From contig JAFTCT010000021.1 of NCBI GenBank assembly GCA_017454525.1, positions 1-49,538 of the forward strand: a stretch of 49,538 bases of DNA, read 5' to 3'. This DNA is from Clostridia bacterium. GTDB taxonomy: Bacteria; Bacillota; Clostridia; Oscillospirales; CAG-272. Under the pieces are notes generated by a model. That model did not search any database, had not been told where the DNA came from, and was given only the letters and a program-made list of their open reading frames with translations. Below, piece by piece: positions 33,702-41,427 of this stretch. Numbering within the stretch: position 1 is the first letter of the stretch; each line of letters starts with the position of its first letter. Made by a program: the position numbers and the translations under genes.

Positions 33702-34024
33702 AGATATTTTCAATTCAGTATAGTTAACACAATCAAAACTCCTTCCATTTGGCACTTTTTACGTTTCAATCCTCTTTTTGGTGTACTTTTTATCTTTCGC
33801 TGTCAACAGTACGGGGGAGAGGCTTCACGCCTCTCCCCCGTACTGTTGGTCTCTTCAAAAGCCTCGCCGCCGCCCGACCCAAAAATCGCCCGCGGCGATT
33901 TTTCAGGGGCGCGGATATATCCGCAGCGCCCGCCGTTTCCGCGCTGCCGCGCCCGTCGAACCGGTTCGATAATAGAAACACGCGCCTGAAGCCAAAAAAA
34001 CGGCTTCGGGCGCGTTCATCCTTT
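33702..34024. repeat. Palindrome-dense intergenic spacer
   Basis: No gene is seen. From left to right: a perfect 20-pair stem CAACAGTACGGGGGAGAGGC (33804-33823) with a five-base loop; AAAAATCGC/GCGATTTTT (33881-33889, 33895-33903); the 14-base palindrome GCGGATATATCCGC (33911-33924); the 14-base palindrome TCGAACCGGTTCGA (33956-33969); and CGCGCCTGAAGCC/GGCTTCGGGCGCG (33981-33993, 34002-34014). The last one may terminate the minus-strand MutS-like operon. Confidence 0.7.
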
Positions 34025-34396
34025 TCACATCAGCGCGAAGAGCTGTTTTCGCAAGAAATAGCAGAGAACGACAAAAATCAGGTATTCGGCGACAAAGCAG
34101 ATCCAGAGCCGTTTTGCAGAAAGACCGAAGGTCTTCATTTGTTTGGTAAAGATGTGAAAGCGCAGGCAGGCAAAGGCATAGGTCGGAATCTCCGCCGCCA
34201 GAAAATAGCCGAAAGAGAAGAAAGCAAGAATAAAATTGATAAGCGTGAAACGAATAAAGGAATTCAAGATAAATCGCCGTGGAATAATCATGTAAAAACG
34301 GCGGTTTTCCTTTGTCAGCGCCTTAATATCGGCGACGTTCGTCTGATAGGTGACGTTCAGCCATTTGCCAATCGAAAAGCCCGGATTGATCCCCAT
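34025..34396 (-). CDS. Small membrane protein coupled to the MutS-like gene, unknown function
   Basis: This 123-residue protein has two or three hydrophobic segments (about residues 44-72 and 97-115) and many basic residues (RRFYMIIPRRFILNSF). It is not recognised as a known family. Its ATG overlaps the TGA of the MutS-like gene by one base (TGATG), with GAGGAG upstream, so translation is coupled. A membrane partner for a MutS-type ATPase is unusual; the coupling is the main clue to its role. Confidence 0.7.
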   Translation of the reverse strand: MGINPGFSIGKWLNVTYQTNVADIKALTKENRRFYMIIPRRFILNSFIRFTLINFILAFFSFGYFLAAEIPTYAFACLRFHIFTKQMKTFGLSAKRLWICFVAEYLIFVVLCYFLRKQLFALM

Positions 34397-35928
34397 CAGC
34401 CGTTCTCCTCAAAGAGAAAGCCCAGCCCGTTTTCCACCACGACGTCCTTTGCAAAATCAGAGGAGATATGCCCTCCCGTGTACGGAACGATCTCATACGT
34501 GCGTTTTTGACCTTCGATCTTCGCGGAAAGAAGCTTTACGTGCCTGTATTTTTCGCCGTCCCGAAGAACGCTTTCGGTCAGCTCGTGCAGATGCGTGATA
34601 TAGAGCGCGCAAACGCCCTTCTTTTCGATATAGCGCATCAGCGCCTCTGCAAGCAGCAACGCGTCATAGGCGTTTGTGCCCGAAAAGGTCTCGTCAAGCA
34701 GAAGCAGCGCCCTGCCGTGCAGACGCGAAAGGCTGTCCTTGAGCCGCGCGGTCTCGTTGGCAAGCCGGCTTTCGGTGCTCTGAACGGTCCCCTCAACGAA
34801 ATGCGTGACGATACTGTCGAAGGGGCGCATTTTCGCGCTTGATGCGGGCACGGGCAGTCCGAACTGAAAGAGCAGATACGCCACGCCGATCGACTGCATA
34901 TAGACGCTCTTTCCCCCGCTGTTGGGACCGGTAAGGATATAGGAACGCTTTTCATCGTCAAAGGAAACGTCGGAGGGCACGATGTCCGATTTCGATATTT
35001 TGTCGAGCAGCAGGGGATCGTACAGGCGCTTGATCACGTCGGCGCCGCCGAACTCCGGAAAGGTCAGCGGCAGTCCCGCCTCGGCAAGTTTTTGCACAAA
35101 TCGCGCACCGGAGAGCAGAAACGCAAGATCGTCGGAAAGCGCGCAGAGAGAAAAGATCCCTTTCTGCATTTCCTCCGAAAAATGCCGCTTGACGTTCATC
35201 ATCGATCTGCGCACGATATCGTTCATGCCGCCGTAAAAGACCTGATCGATGCGCAGCGCGTTTTGCGCGGTGATCCCGCCGTCCCGGATGCCCAAAGGGG
35301 CGAGCACGGTGTAGCCGTCGAATTTGCTCTTGTCTTTGAAAATGCGTTCAAATTTTGTCGAGCCGCGGAAGGGCTGATCGTTGATCGAAACGATCCCGAT
35401 TTCCTCCGCCTGAAGCTGTGCGTTGAGATTCACGCCGAGCGTCAGCGATTTGATGGTGCGCAGCTTGCTTTCAAGCCCTTCAATCCATCCCTTCACATTC
35501 TCGAATTCTTTGGTCCCGACGATCTCTTTTCCCCGCACAAAAAACGCCTTCAACCGCGCGGAGCAGAGTTTTCCCGAAAGAGGATCGCCCTTTTCGGCGA
35601 TCAACCCGACCGTATCGGTGTACAGGAGCAGTTCTCTGAAGGAATAAAGCAACTCCTCCTGGGATATATCGTGAAACAGACCGCTCTTCCGGACCATTTC
35701 GGAGAGGTGCGAGGCGTTTTCCCGGATCGTTACCAAAAGATCGACCAACTCCGGATGCGCAAGAAGATCCCTGAACATTTCCTGACGGGCGGCGATCTCT
35801 TCCCTGTCCGTGCTCAAATAATTCTCCCGCGCAGCGACGGGAAAATGCAGCGCACGCAGTTCACCCGCACAGATCGGCAGGGCGCGTTCTTCATTCCTGA
35901 TCAGGTTGTCAAAGCCGAGATTCTTCAT
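34396..35928 (-). CDS. MutS-family ATPase lacking the mismatch-recognition domain
   Basis: This 510-residue protein has the MutS core/lever region followed by the ABC-type ATPase domain. Walker A is LTGPNSGGKSVYMQS (about residue 325), Walker B is LLLLDETFSGTN, and the switch is YITHLHEL. The N-terminal mismatch-binding Phe-X-Glu domain of MutS is absent, and there is no C-terminal Smr nuclease as in MutS2. It therefore belongs to one of the short MutS-related groups of unknown role. The start at 35928 is preferred because GGAGG lies five bases upstream; an alternative start is 18 bases earlier. Confidence 0.85.
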   Translation of the reverse strand: MKNLGFDNLIRNEERALPICAGELRALHFPVAARENYLSTDREEIAARQEMFRDLLAHPELVDLLVTIRENASHLSEMVRKSGLFHDISQEELLYSFRELLLYTDTVGLIAEKGDPLSGKLCSARLKAFFVRGKEIVGTKEFENVKGWIEGLESKLRTIKSLTLGVNLNAQLQAEEIGIVSINDQPFRGSTKFERIFKDKSKFDGYTVLAPLGIRDGGITAQNALRIDQVFYGGMNDIVRRSMMNVKRHFSEEMQKGIFSLCALSDDLAFLLSGARFVQKLAEAGLPLTFPEFGGADVIKRLYDPLLLDKISKSDIVPSDVSFDDEKRSYILTGPNSGGKSVYMQSIGVAYLLFQFGLPVPASSAKMRPFDSIVTHFVEGTVQSTESRLANETARLKDSLSRLHGRALLLLDETFSGTNAYDALLLAEALMRYIEKKGVCALYITHLHELTESVLRDGEKYRHVKLLSAKIEGQKRTYEIVPYTGGHISSDFAKDVVVENGLGFLFEENG

Positions 35929-36145
35929 TTGCACCTCCCGCATCACATTTACCCGGAATACAAAACTTTTCCGATTACATCATATCATACCGCCGCGGGC
36001 TTGTCAAGGACAATGATCCGGAACCGGAAAGATCGCCCGGACCGCCGGCGTTTTCATCAGAATTACAGAAAAATAAAACGCAGATAAAAAAAATGTTCAT
36101 TTTACGGCGAAAATCTGTTATTATAAAGTGAAAGGGGGGATATGC

Positions 36146-36700
36146 ATGGAGGACGAAGCGATCGTAGAACTGTTTTTCGCCAGAAACGAAGAAGCCGTCA
36201 CGCAAAGCAGAAAGAAATACGGACGCCGCTGCCGCGCGATCGCGCAGAGATTTCTGAACAGCCGCGAGGACGCGGAGGAGATCGAAAGCGACGTTCTCCT
36301 GAAGGCGTGGAAGACGATCCCGCCGAACCGTCCGAAAGATCTCGGTTATTATCTTGCCCTGATCACGAGGCAGCTCTCGATCAACCGGTGAGAAAAAAGG
36401 TCCGCGGAGAAACGCGGCGGGCAGGCGGCTTCGGCGGCGGAAGAACTGACCGAAGCGTTCCCCGACCGCTTTGAAGACTTTTGCGACCGGATCATCCTGA
36501 AGGACGCGCTTGACCGCTTCCTCTCGTCGCTTGCGGCGCAGAAGCGCAGGATCTTCGTTCAGCGTTACTGGTACGCCTGTTCCGTACACGAGATCGCCGA
36601 AAAAAACGGTATGAGCGACGCCGCCGTGAATATGACGCTCGTAAGAACGAGAGAGAAACTCAAAAAGTATCTGATAAAGGAGGGCGTATTCAATGTCTGA
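36146..36700 (+). pseudogene. Sigma-70 family (ECF-like) factor with one in-frame TGA
   Basis: The frame encodes a full sigma factor of about 185 codons. Region 2 is LFFARNEEAVTQSRKKYGRR and SREDAEEIESDVLLKAWKTI. Region 4 is RFLSSLAAQKRRIFVQRYWY with SVHEIAEKNGMSDAAVNMTL as its helix-turn-helix. The reading frame is unbroken except for a single TGA at 36389-36391, straight after LITRQLSINR. It resumes in the same frame as EKRSAEKRGG, the usual inter-region sequence. All other genes here use TGA as stop, so this is a nonsense mutation, or regulated readthrough. GGGGGG precedes ATG 36146. The stop overlaps the next gene. Confidence 0.85.
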
Positions 36701-37964
36701 TTACCGGGCTTTCAGTTTATTCGGATCGATCGATCCCGCGTATATCGGGGAAGCGGACCCGGATAAGGCGCCCGCGCCGCGGGCGCGAAGCGCGGCGCGG
36801 ACGGTCGCGCTGTCCGCCGCGATCCTTCTTGTTTGCGCGGCGCTGTTCACGACGTTGTTCTTCGCGTTAAAAAACGCGTTCTTCACAGATCCGGACGCGC
36901 CTCAAACGCCCGCCGTCCCGACAGAAGCGGCGCCCGCGACGTCCGGCGCGGTCTCCCGCGAGACGCACGCGGTACCTTCCCCGTCCTATGACACTACGCC
37001 CGCGGCAACGGTCGCCGTTCTAGCGTGCGACTATATCGAATTGACGCTTTCCGCGGACGGCACCGTCCTCGGCGCGAGCGCCTCGGGCGACGTATCCTGC
37101 AGCCATCTGGTCGGGATGAACGCCAAAGAAGCGATCGGCAGGATCACCGGCGATCTCGTTGACAGAAATGCGCTGTCCGAAACGAACGACTCGATGACGC
37201 TCTATTTCTCCTGCGCGCCGGAGGAGGCGTACGCGCTGTCCCGGGCGCTTGAAAGCGAAGCGCGCAGAGTGCTGGACGACGTCCTTCCCGGCGCAAAGAT
37301 CAGAGTCCGTCCGGTCGTTATAACCGAAAACACCGGCGAAAAAGACCTCCGCACGATGCTGATCAATCACTATATGTGCGTTTACGGCGTGTCTGAAACC
37401 AAGGCGGCGTATATGTTCCGCCTGAAGCAAAAGATCGAAAACTACGATCTTCAATGGCTCGCTTCGCTTGACGAGGACGAACTGAAAAACAGGTGCGCGC
37501 GCCTGAACGTCGACACGCGCGATCCCGACGAAGTAGAAGCCCGGTGCGTAGAGGTCATTCTGTCGGACGCCGGCGTAAAGAAGGAAGACGCGCAGTTCGT
37601 CATGACCGCCGGCGGAAACGGCGATCATCTGCAGAAATACGCCTTCCTGTCGGACGGCTTCTGCTATATTTATCAGATCGACGATCTGACGTTCGGACTG
37701 CGCTTCAAAGAGCGGTTCAAGGCGCTTTCCGGAGAAGAAACCGAAAACGCGGTCGGAACGCTGTGCGCGCGCTTCGGCTTGAACGCCGGGGACACGGCGG
37801 AGTGCGCGCTCTTCTATCTGAACAGTCAAACGGTCATGATCTCGGTAAAAGACCGCTCGGGACGGCTCTGCACGGCGCTCTTTGATCCCGGGACCGGCGA
37901 AATGACCGCCGCGACCGATTTTGACCCGCAGCAGTACCCGGATCTCAATGCCGGAATAAGGTAA
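36693..37964 (+). CDS. Membrane anti-sigma-like protein (RsgI-type outer domain)
   Basis: This 423-residue protein has a cytoplasmic N-terminus (about 35 residues), one membrane helix (AARTVALSAAILLVCAALFT), a Pro/Ala/Thr-rich linker, and an outer region. There, YIELTLSADGTVLGASA and LVGMNAKEAIGRITGDLV resemble the periplasmic peptidase-like domain of RsgI-type anti-sigma factors. A C-terminal part resembles PepSY-type repeats (KEDAQFVMTAGG). Its ATG overlaps the sigma gene by eight bases and lies behind AAAGGAGGG. Function as the anti-sigma of that sigma is inferred from context; if the sigma is dead, the protein is orphaned. Confidence 0.7.
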   Translation: MSDYRAFSLFGSIDPAYIGEADPDKAPAPRARSAARTVALSAAILLVCAALFTTLFFALKNAFFTDPDAPQTPAVPTEAAPATSGAVSRETHAVPSPSYDTTPAATVAVLACDYIELTLSADGTVLGASASGDVSCSHLVGMNAKEAIGRITGDLVDRNALSETNDSMTLYFSCAPEEAYALSRALESEARRVLDDVLPGAKIRVRPVVITENTGEKDLRTMLINHYMCVYGVSETKAAYMFRLKQKIENYDLQWLASLDEDELKNRCARLNVDTRDPDEVEARCVEVILSDAGVKKEDAQFVMTAGGNGDHLQKYAFLSDGFCYIYQIDDLTFGLRFKERFKALSGEETENAVGTLCARFGLNAGDTAECALFYLNSQTVMISVKDRSGRLCTALFDPGTGEMTAATDFDPQQYPDLNAGIR

Positions 37965-37987
37965 GAAAGGAGAAGCAGGAGAAGCAA

Positions 37988-38623
37988 ATGAAAAAAATCG
38001 CCGTTTTTGCCGGGTCGTTCGTTCTGATCCTTGCGATCCTCACTTCATTTTGTCTGACTTCCTACGCCGTAAAACGGCAGTGGTCGATGTACGTTTCATA
38101 CTGCGTCACCGACAGACGCGACGGCGTCACGCCGCTTGCGGAGGGCGAGTTTATGTTTTATTACAACAAAGAAAACGCCTCTCTCAGATGGATGTACGCC
38201 GTCACCCCCGTGATCGACACCTGCCGCGATATGAATGAAGGATACCGCCCCGTGATCCGGGGGTCCCGCCTGCAAAGACGCACGGTCTGCGATATCGAAA
38301 TGGACGCGTACCGGCTGGACCGCTCCGTCTCCGATTATCTCGCGCTGTACGGCGCGTTTGATCTCGGTTATATCGGCGCGGACCGCTTCATCGTCTCGCT
38401 TGCCGGTTCGGCTGTTGACAAGGAGCGCGTGATGACCTGCAGATCGACCTGCGCGCGCGCAAACAACACCGGCTCTTCCGATGAACTGTATCCCGAAAAA
38501 GACAGGGCGTACCTCTTCGTGATCACGGTGCGAAGCGCGTTCAAAGAAACGTTTGAAAACGTCTCGCGCTTCGCCGTCGTCTTCGGCTTGAACGGCGACG
38601 GAGCCCCCACCTTCATCGGATAA
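37988..38623 (+). CDS. Secreted or membrane-anchored protein of unknown function
   Basis: This 211-residue protein starts with a signal peptide or anchor (MKKIAVFAGSFVLILAILTS), then a Tyr- and Arg-rich extracytoplasmic region with five cysteines (for example SYCVTD, DTCRDM, TVCDIE, MTCRSTC). No family is recognised. It follows the anti-sigma-like gene by 23 bases with an AAAGGAG ribosome binding site, so it is probably the third gene of that operon. Confidence 0.75.
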   Translation: MKKIAVFAGSFVLILAILTSFCLTSYAVKRQWSMYVSYCVTDRRDGVTPLAEGEFMFYYNKENASLRWMYAVTPVIDTCRDMNEGYRPVIRGSRLQRRTVCDIEMDAYRLDRSVSDYLALYGAFDLGYIGADRFIVSLAGSAVDKERVMTCRSTCARANNTGSSDELYPEKDRAYLFVITVRSAFKETFENVSRFAVVFGLNGDGAPTFIG

Positions 38624-38645
38624 GCGCCGGCAGATCGCGCGGATC

Positions 38646-38744
38646 CGGACGGTCGGGATCCCTGCCGTTTTTTGCGCGGCTTTTGCGGTTTCGTTTGAAC
38701 AGACAGACGTTTATTGTATAACAATATGACAAAACCGAGGCGTA
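38646..38744 (+). repeat. Dispersed intergenic repeat, copy B
   Basis: This is the second copy of the element at 1-97, here on the plus strand, starting 22 bases after a stop codon. The left part, ACGGTCGGGATCCCTGCCGT plus six T residues (to 38673), looks like the terminator of the preceding gene. The right part, from TTTTGCGG to GACAAAACCGAGGCG, is the more conserved portion and contains ATTGTATAACAAT. Confidence 0.8.
38649..38673 (+). terminator. Probable terminator after the 37988 gene, inside repeat copy B
   Basis: ACGG (38649-38652) and CCGT (38665-38668) flank the palindrome GGGATCCC, and a T6 run follows. Confidence 0.6.
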
Positions 38745-38870
38745 AGCCGAGGAGCAAAACACCCCTTTATCCGGAAAATTACCAAAATCGCTTCCAACAT
38801 AGTGAAAATTCATTGCAGGTTTTTTCTTTTTTGTCGTCTATTGGGGCGAAAGGGAAAACGGTGAACGACC

Positions 38871-39458
38871 ATGGGCATAAAACAAATAATAAAAACCGAC
38901 GCTGATATCATCGACGCATTCTTCCGCCGGGAAGAAGCCGCCGTTTCGGCGGTGACTTCGGAATACGGAAAATACCTATTTAAGATCGCTTTCAATATTC
39001 TCGGAAACGACGAAGACAGCGCCGAATGCGTCAACGACGCTTATCTGAAGCTTTGGAACAGTATTCCGCCCGACAAACCGAAGAACTTCAAGGCATATAT
39101 CGCTAAGATCGCAAGAAATATCGCTCTTGACAAATATAAAGAACGGGCGCGCGGGAAAAGAATACCGTCCGAATACACGATGAGCCTTGACGAGCTTGCC
39201 GAATGCCTTCCCGGAGAAAACGACACGGAACGCGCTTACGGCGAAAGACTGTTGAAAAACGCGATCGACAGTTTCGTTTGTTCCCTTTCAAAGCGGCAGA
39301 AGTATTTGTTTATATGCAGGTATTTCTACGGCGATTCCATTGACGATATTGCAAAGTCCGTGAACATCAGCGGATCCATGGTGTTTCATGAGCTTTCCGA
39401 TATAAGAAAAAAACTCAAAGAAAAACTTATAAAGGAGGATTTATGGTATGGAAATTGA
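38871..39458 (+). CDS. Sigma-70 family RNA polymerase sigma factor (ECF-like)
   Basis: This 195-residue factor has region 2 (FKIAFNILGNDEDSAECVND then AYLKLWNSIPPDKPKNFKAYI) and region 4 (SLSKRQKYLFICRYFYGDSI and DIAKSVNISGSMVFHELSDI). It is the same type as the broken factor at 36146 and is intact. The coding sequence is visibly richer in A and T than neighbouring housekeeping genes. The ribosome binding site is poor (AAGGGAAAACGGTG). It overlaps the following gene by 11 bases. Confidence 0.9.
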   Translation: MGIKQIIKTDADIIDAFFRREEAAVSAVTSEYGKYLFKIAFNILGNDEDSAECVNDAYLKLWNSIPPDKPKNFKAYIAKIARNIALDKYKERARGKRIPSEYTMSLDELAECLPGENDTERAYGERLLKNAIDSFVCSLSKRQKYLFICRYFYGDSIDDIAKSVNISGSMVFHELSDIRKKLKEKLIKEDLWYGN

Positions 39459-40260
39459 TTCCATTGAAAACGCCCTTTCCGGCATAAATGAAAAAACGAT
39501 AGACAGTATTTCAAAAGAAAGATTCAAAAAAATGAAAAATGATCATTCAAAGGCGCGCACAGCCAAAGCCTTCGGATCATCAAAGAAACTGATCGCAGCA
39601 GCAGCGGCGGCATTATTGCTTTGCAGTCTTGCCGTGATCATCCCGTTATCTCAGAGAAATCCGGGCGTTGTCAGCGATCCGAACGGTTCTGAATCGGCGG
39701 ATCCGCGGCACACCGGGAACACGGAAGGTATTCCTCAATATATTCCGGAATACGGTGCGCCGACACTTGATGAAGTATATGCGACCGCTCCCTATTCCGA
39801 ACTGCTTCCGAAGAGGCTGCTATCAGATTGTTCTTTTGTCAGCAGTTATATGATAAAATACGATCCCGTTGCAAATCCCGACGATCATAAGTTTCTTGCA
39901 CTTGTTTTCAAAACGGGAAACGAAACGTGGAGCAGAATGGAGATAAAAGTCAGCGAGTACGACAAAACGACGCCGTTTGCGGATATCAACGATCAGAAAA
40001 CCTACGCGCTTTCATATCTTTACGGTGAGAACGCGGGACCGGCAGGAGATCTTCAGGGTTTTTCGGAATTGTTCCATTCCGAAGATATTACAAAGGATAT
40101 CGTAAAAGAAATGGTTTATACCGCATCAGACGGTCTGTGTAAAGCGGAAATATCGGTCCTCTGCGGAGATTATATCGTTTCTTACGCATATACCGGACCC
40201 GAAATAACGTCAGACGCATTCTACGATATGATCGTCTCATCGGACTATCTTGAAAAATAA
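39448..40260 (+). CDS. Membrane anti-sigma-like protein paired with the 38871 sigma factor
   Basis: This 270-residue protein has a short cytoplasmic N-terminus beginning MEIDSIENALSGINEKTIDS, a single membrane helix (LIAAAAAALLLCSLAVIIPL, about residues 49-68) and an outer region of unrecognised fold. The start lies within the sigma gene behind AAAGGAGG, so the two are translationally coupled. This gene pair is the classic arrangement of an ECF sigma and its membrane-bound regulator. No known anti-sigma domain is recognised by sequence. Confidence 0.75.
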   Translation: MEIDSIENALSGINEKTIDSISKERFKKMKNDHSKARTAKAFGSSKKLIAAAAAALLLCSLAVIIPLSQRNPGVVSDPNGSESADPRHTGNTEGIPQYIPEYGAPTLDEVYATAPYSELLPKRLLSDCSFVSSYMIKYDPVANPDDHKFLALVFKTGNETWSRMEIKVSEYDKTTPFADINDQKTYALSYLYGENAGPAGDLQGFSELFHSEDITKDIVKEMVYTASDGLCKAEISVLCGDYIVSYAYTGPEITSDAFYDMIVSSDYLEK

Positions 40261-40268
40261 AAAATAAA

Positions 40269-40323
40269 CGCTCAGGGAATCGCTGATATTCTCTTGATAT
40301 TATGCGATTCCCTGAGAGCGTTT
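40269..40323 (+). terminator. Long inverted repeat after the 39448 gene
   Basis: CGCTCAGGGAATCGC pairs with GCGATTCCCTGAGAGCG over an AT-rich 20-base loop, with only TTT after it. It probably terminates the sigma/anti-sigma unit. Its right arm merges into the ABC ATPase remnant, so it may also mark a rearrangement junction. Confidence 0.55.
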
Positions 40324-40464
40324 ATCCTCAAAAACGACGGCGGCGTTTCGCTGCGCATTCTCACGGACGAGCCGAACGTCCCGCCCGCGCCCGTCGCGCG
40401 CGCCGTCTCCCCCACGCTCGAAGACTACTGTCTCCTCGTCTTCGGCGAGGCGGCGGAGGCGTGA
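40318..40464 (+). pseudogene. 3' remnant of an ABC transporter ATPase gene
   Basis: A frame ending in TGA at 40462-40464 encodes LRILTDEPNVPPAPVARAVS then PTLEDYCLLVFGEAAEA. This is the C-terminal tail typical of ABC-2-type transporter ATPases, whose last residues read approximately EPTLEDVYLYLFG. No nucleotide-binding domain precedes it, because the sigma/anti-sigma unit occupies that space. Only about 48 codons of the gene remain. Confidence 0.65.
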
Positions 40465-40497
40465 TCTTCGGCTTCGGGGGACCTTTAAAATCTGTTC

Positions 40498-40526
40498 TTG
40501 AATATAATTTGATTTTGTGATATGAT
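40498..40526 (+). promoter_or_regulatory. Promoter of the YhhN-family gene
   Basis: TTGAAT (40498-40503) and TATGAT (40521-40526) are 17 bases apart. The leader of about 140 bases contains the hairpin repeat at 40556. Confidence 0.65.
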
Positions 40527-40555
40527 AGGAGCATGAAGAGCGTTTCCGGGGGATC

Positions 40556-40591
40556 GGGGACGTTTCGTTTGCAGACAAACGAAACGTCCCC
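40556..40591. repeat. Hairpin repeat family, copy 2
   Basis: GGGGACGTTTCGTTTG (40556-40571) pairs perfectly with CAAACGAAACGTCCCC (40576-40591) around loop CAGA. Compared with the copy at 46427 the arms carry matching changes, so pairing is kept. It lies in the 5' leader of the YhhN gene, unlike the other copies, which are 3' of genes. Confidence 0.8.
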
Positions 40592-40671
40592 GCCGCAAGG
40601 AAGGGCACGCCGTCCGGAATACGGCCGGGACTTCTCCGGAAATTGATCTGCGCACAGCGGAAAGGAGTACC

Positions 40672-41334
40672 ATGCTTCCCTATCTTTTTCTTTTTCTGTT
40701 CCTTGCCGCGGCGGTACTGAATCTGGTATCCGTCGGCAGATATAAGATCCTTTTCGGCGTCACCAAGCCGATGCTCCTTCTGTTCCTCATGCTCTACTGC
40801 CTGTTTTACGGGAAAACGCCGGATCCGCTGCTCCTCGGCGCGTTTTTCGCCTGTTTTCTCGGCGACGTCCTGCTGATGCTCAAGGGCGACCTCTGGTTTG
40901 CCGTCGGCGGGGTCTCGTTCTTTATCGGACATCTGCTTCTGATCTTCCTTTTCGCGCGGCAGGTCGAGCCCGGACGTCTGCCCTTCGCCGTTCTGATCCC
41001 CGCGGCGGTCGTGTACGCGGGGATCACGGGCGCCGTCATGATCCGCACGTTCAAGTCTTCTCCTCCGCTCATGCGGGTCCCGACGCTTCTTTACCTTCTT
41101 GCCAACGCCGCAATGAACCTCTTCGCGCTGACGCGCGCGCTCCAAAGCCCCGGCGTATGGCAAGCGGTTTCTTTTGCCGGCGCGGCGCTCTTCTTCCTTT
41201 CGGACTGTTCCCTGTTTTTAAGGAATTGGGGCCGGGGGAAAAAGCGCTTCTTCAAGACCGATTTCTTTGTGATGCTCACCTATATTTCGGGCGTGCTCCT
41301 GATCGCGCTGGGGCTGCTGCCGGTCGGGGGATAA
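40672..41334 (+). CDS. YhhN/TMEM86 family membrane protein (lysoplasmalogenase-like)
   Basis: This 220-residue protein has about eight membrane helices and the family pattern VTKPMLLLFLMLY, FACFLGDVLLM and FFLSDCSLFLRNW. Characterised relatives hydrolyse the vinyl-ether bond of lysoplasmalogens. Plasmalogens occur in many anaerobic Clostridia, so this activity is plausible. AAAGGAG precedes the ATG. It is a single-gene unit ending in a strong terminator. Confidence 0.85.
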   Translation: MLPYLFLFLFLAAAVLNLVSVGRYKILFGVTKPMLLLFLMLYCLFYGKTPDPLLLGAFFACFLGDVLLMLKGDLWFAVGGVSFFIGHLLLIFLFARQVEPGRLPFAVLIPAAVVYAGITGAVMIRTFKSSPPLMRVPTLLYLLANAAMNLFALTRALQSPGVWQAVSFAGAALFFLSDCSLFLRNWGRGKKRFFKTDFFVMLTYISGVLLIALGLLPVGG

Positions 41335-41363
41335 CGGGTTCAGCCGATATCCCCTCTTTTTTT
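41327..41363 (+). terminator. Terminator of the YhhN-family gene
   Basis: GGGGATA (41327-41333) pairs with TATCCCC (41348-41354), with an inner CGG/CCG, and TCTTTTTTT follows. The left arm includes the stop codon. Confidence 0.85.
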
Positions 41364-41398
41364 CAAAAACAGATAAGGAGTTTTCCCTGCCGGGGTTG

Positions 41399-41404
41399 TA
41401 TAAT
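41399..41404 (+). promoter_or_regulatory. -10 box of the sigma/serpin operon
   Basis: A perfect TATAAT lies 24 bases before the sigma start codon. No sigma-A -35 box is found 16-18 bases upstream (the sequence there is AAGGAGTT), so an activator or another sigma may be needed. The hexamer alone is weak evidence. Confidence 0.4.
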
Positions 41405-41427
41405 AGATGAACGCAGGAGGAACAAAT

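Noticed and set aside
36389..36391. TGA recoding as Trp or selenocysteine in the sigma gene
   Set aside because: TGA is the normal stop of many genes here. No selenocysteine insertion element is seen just downstream, and sigma factors do not need selenocysteine at this site.
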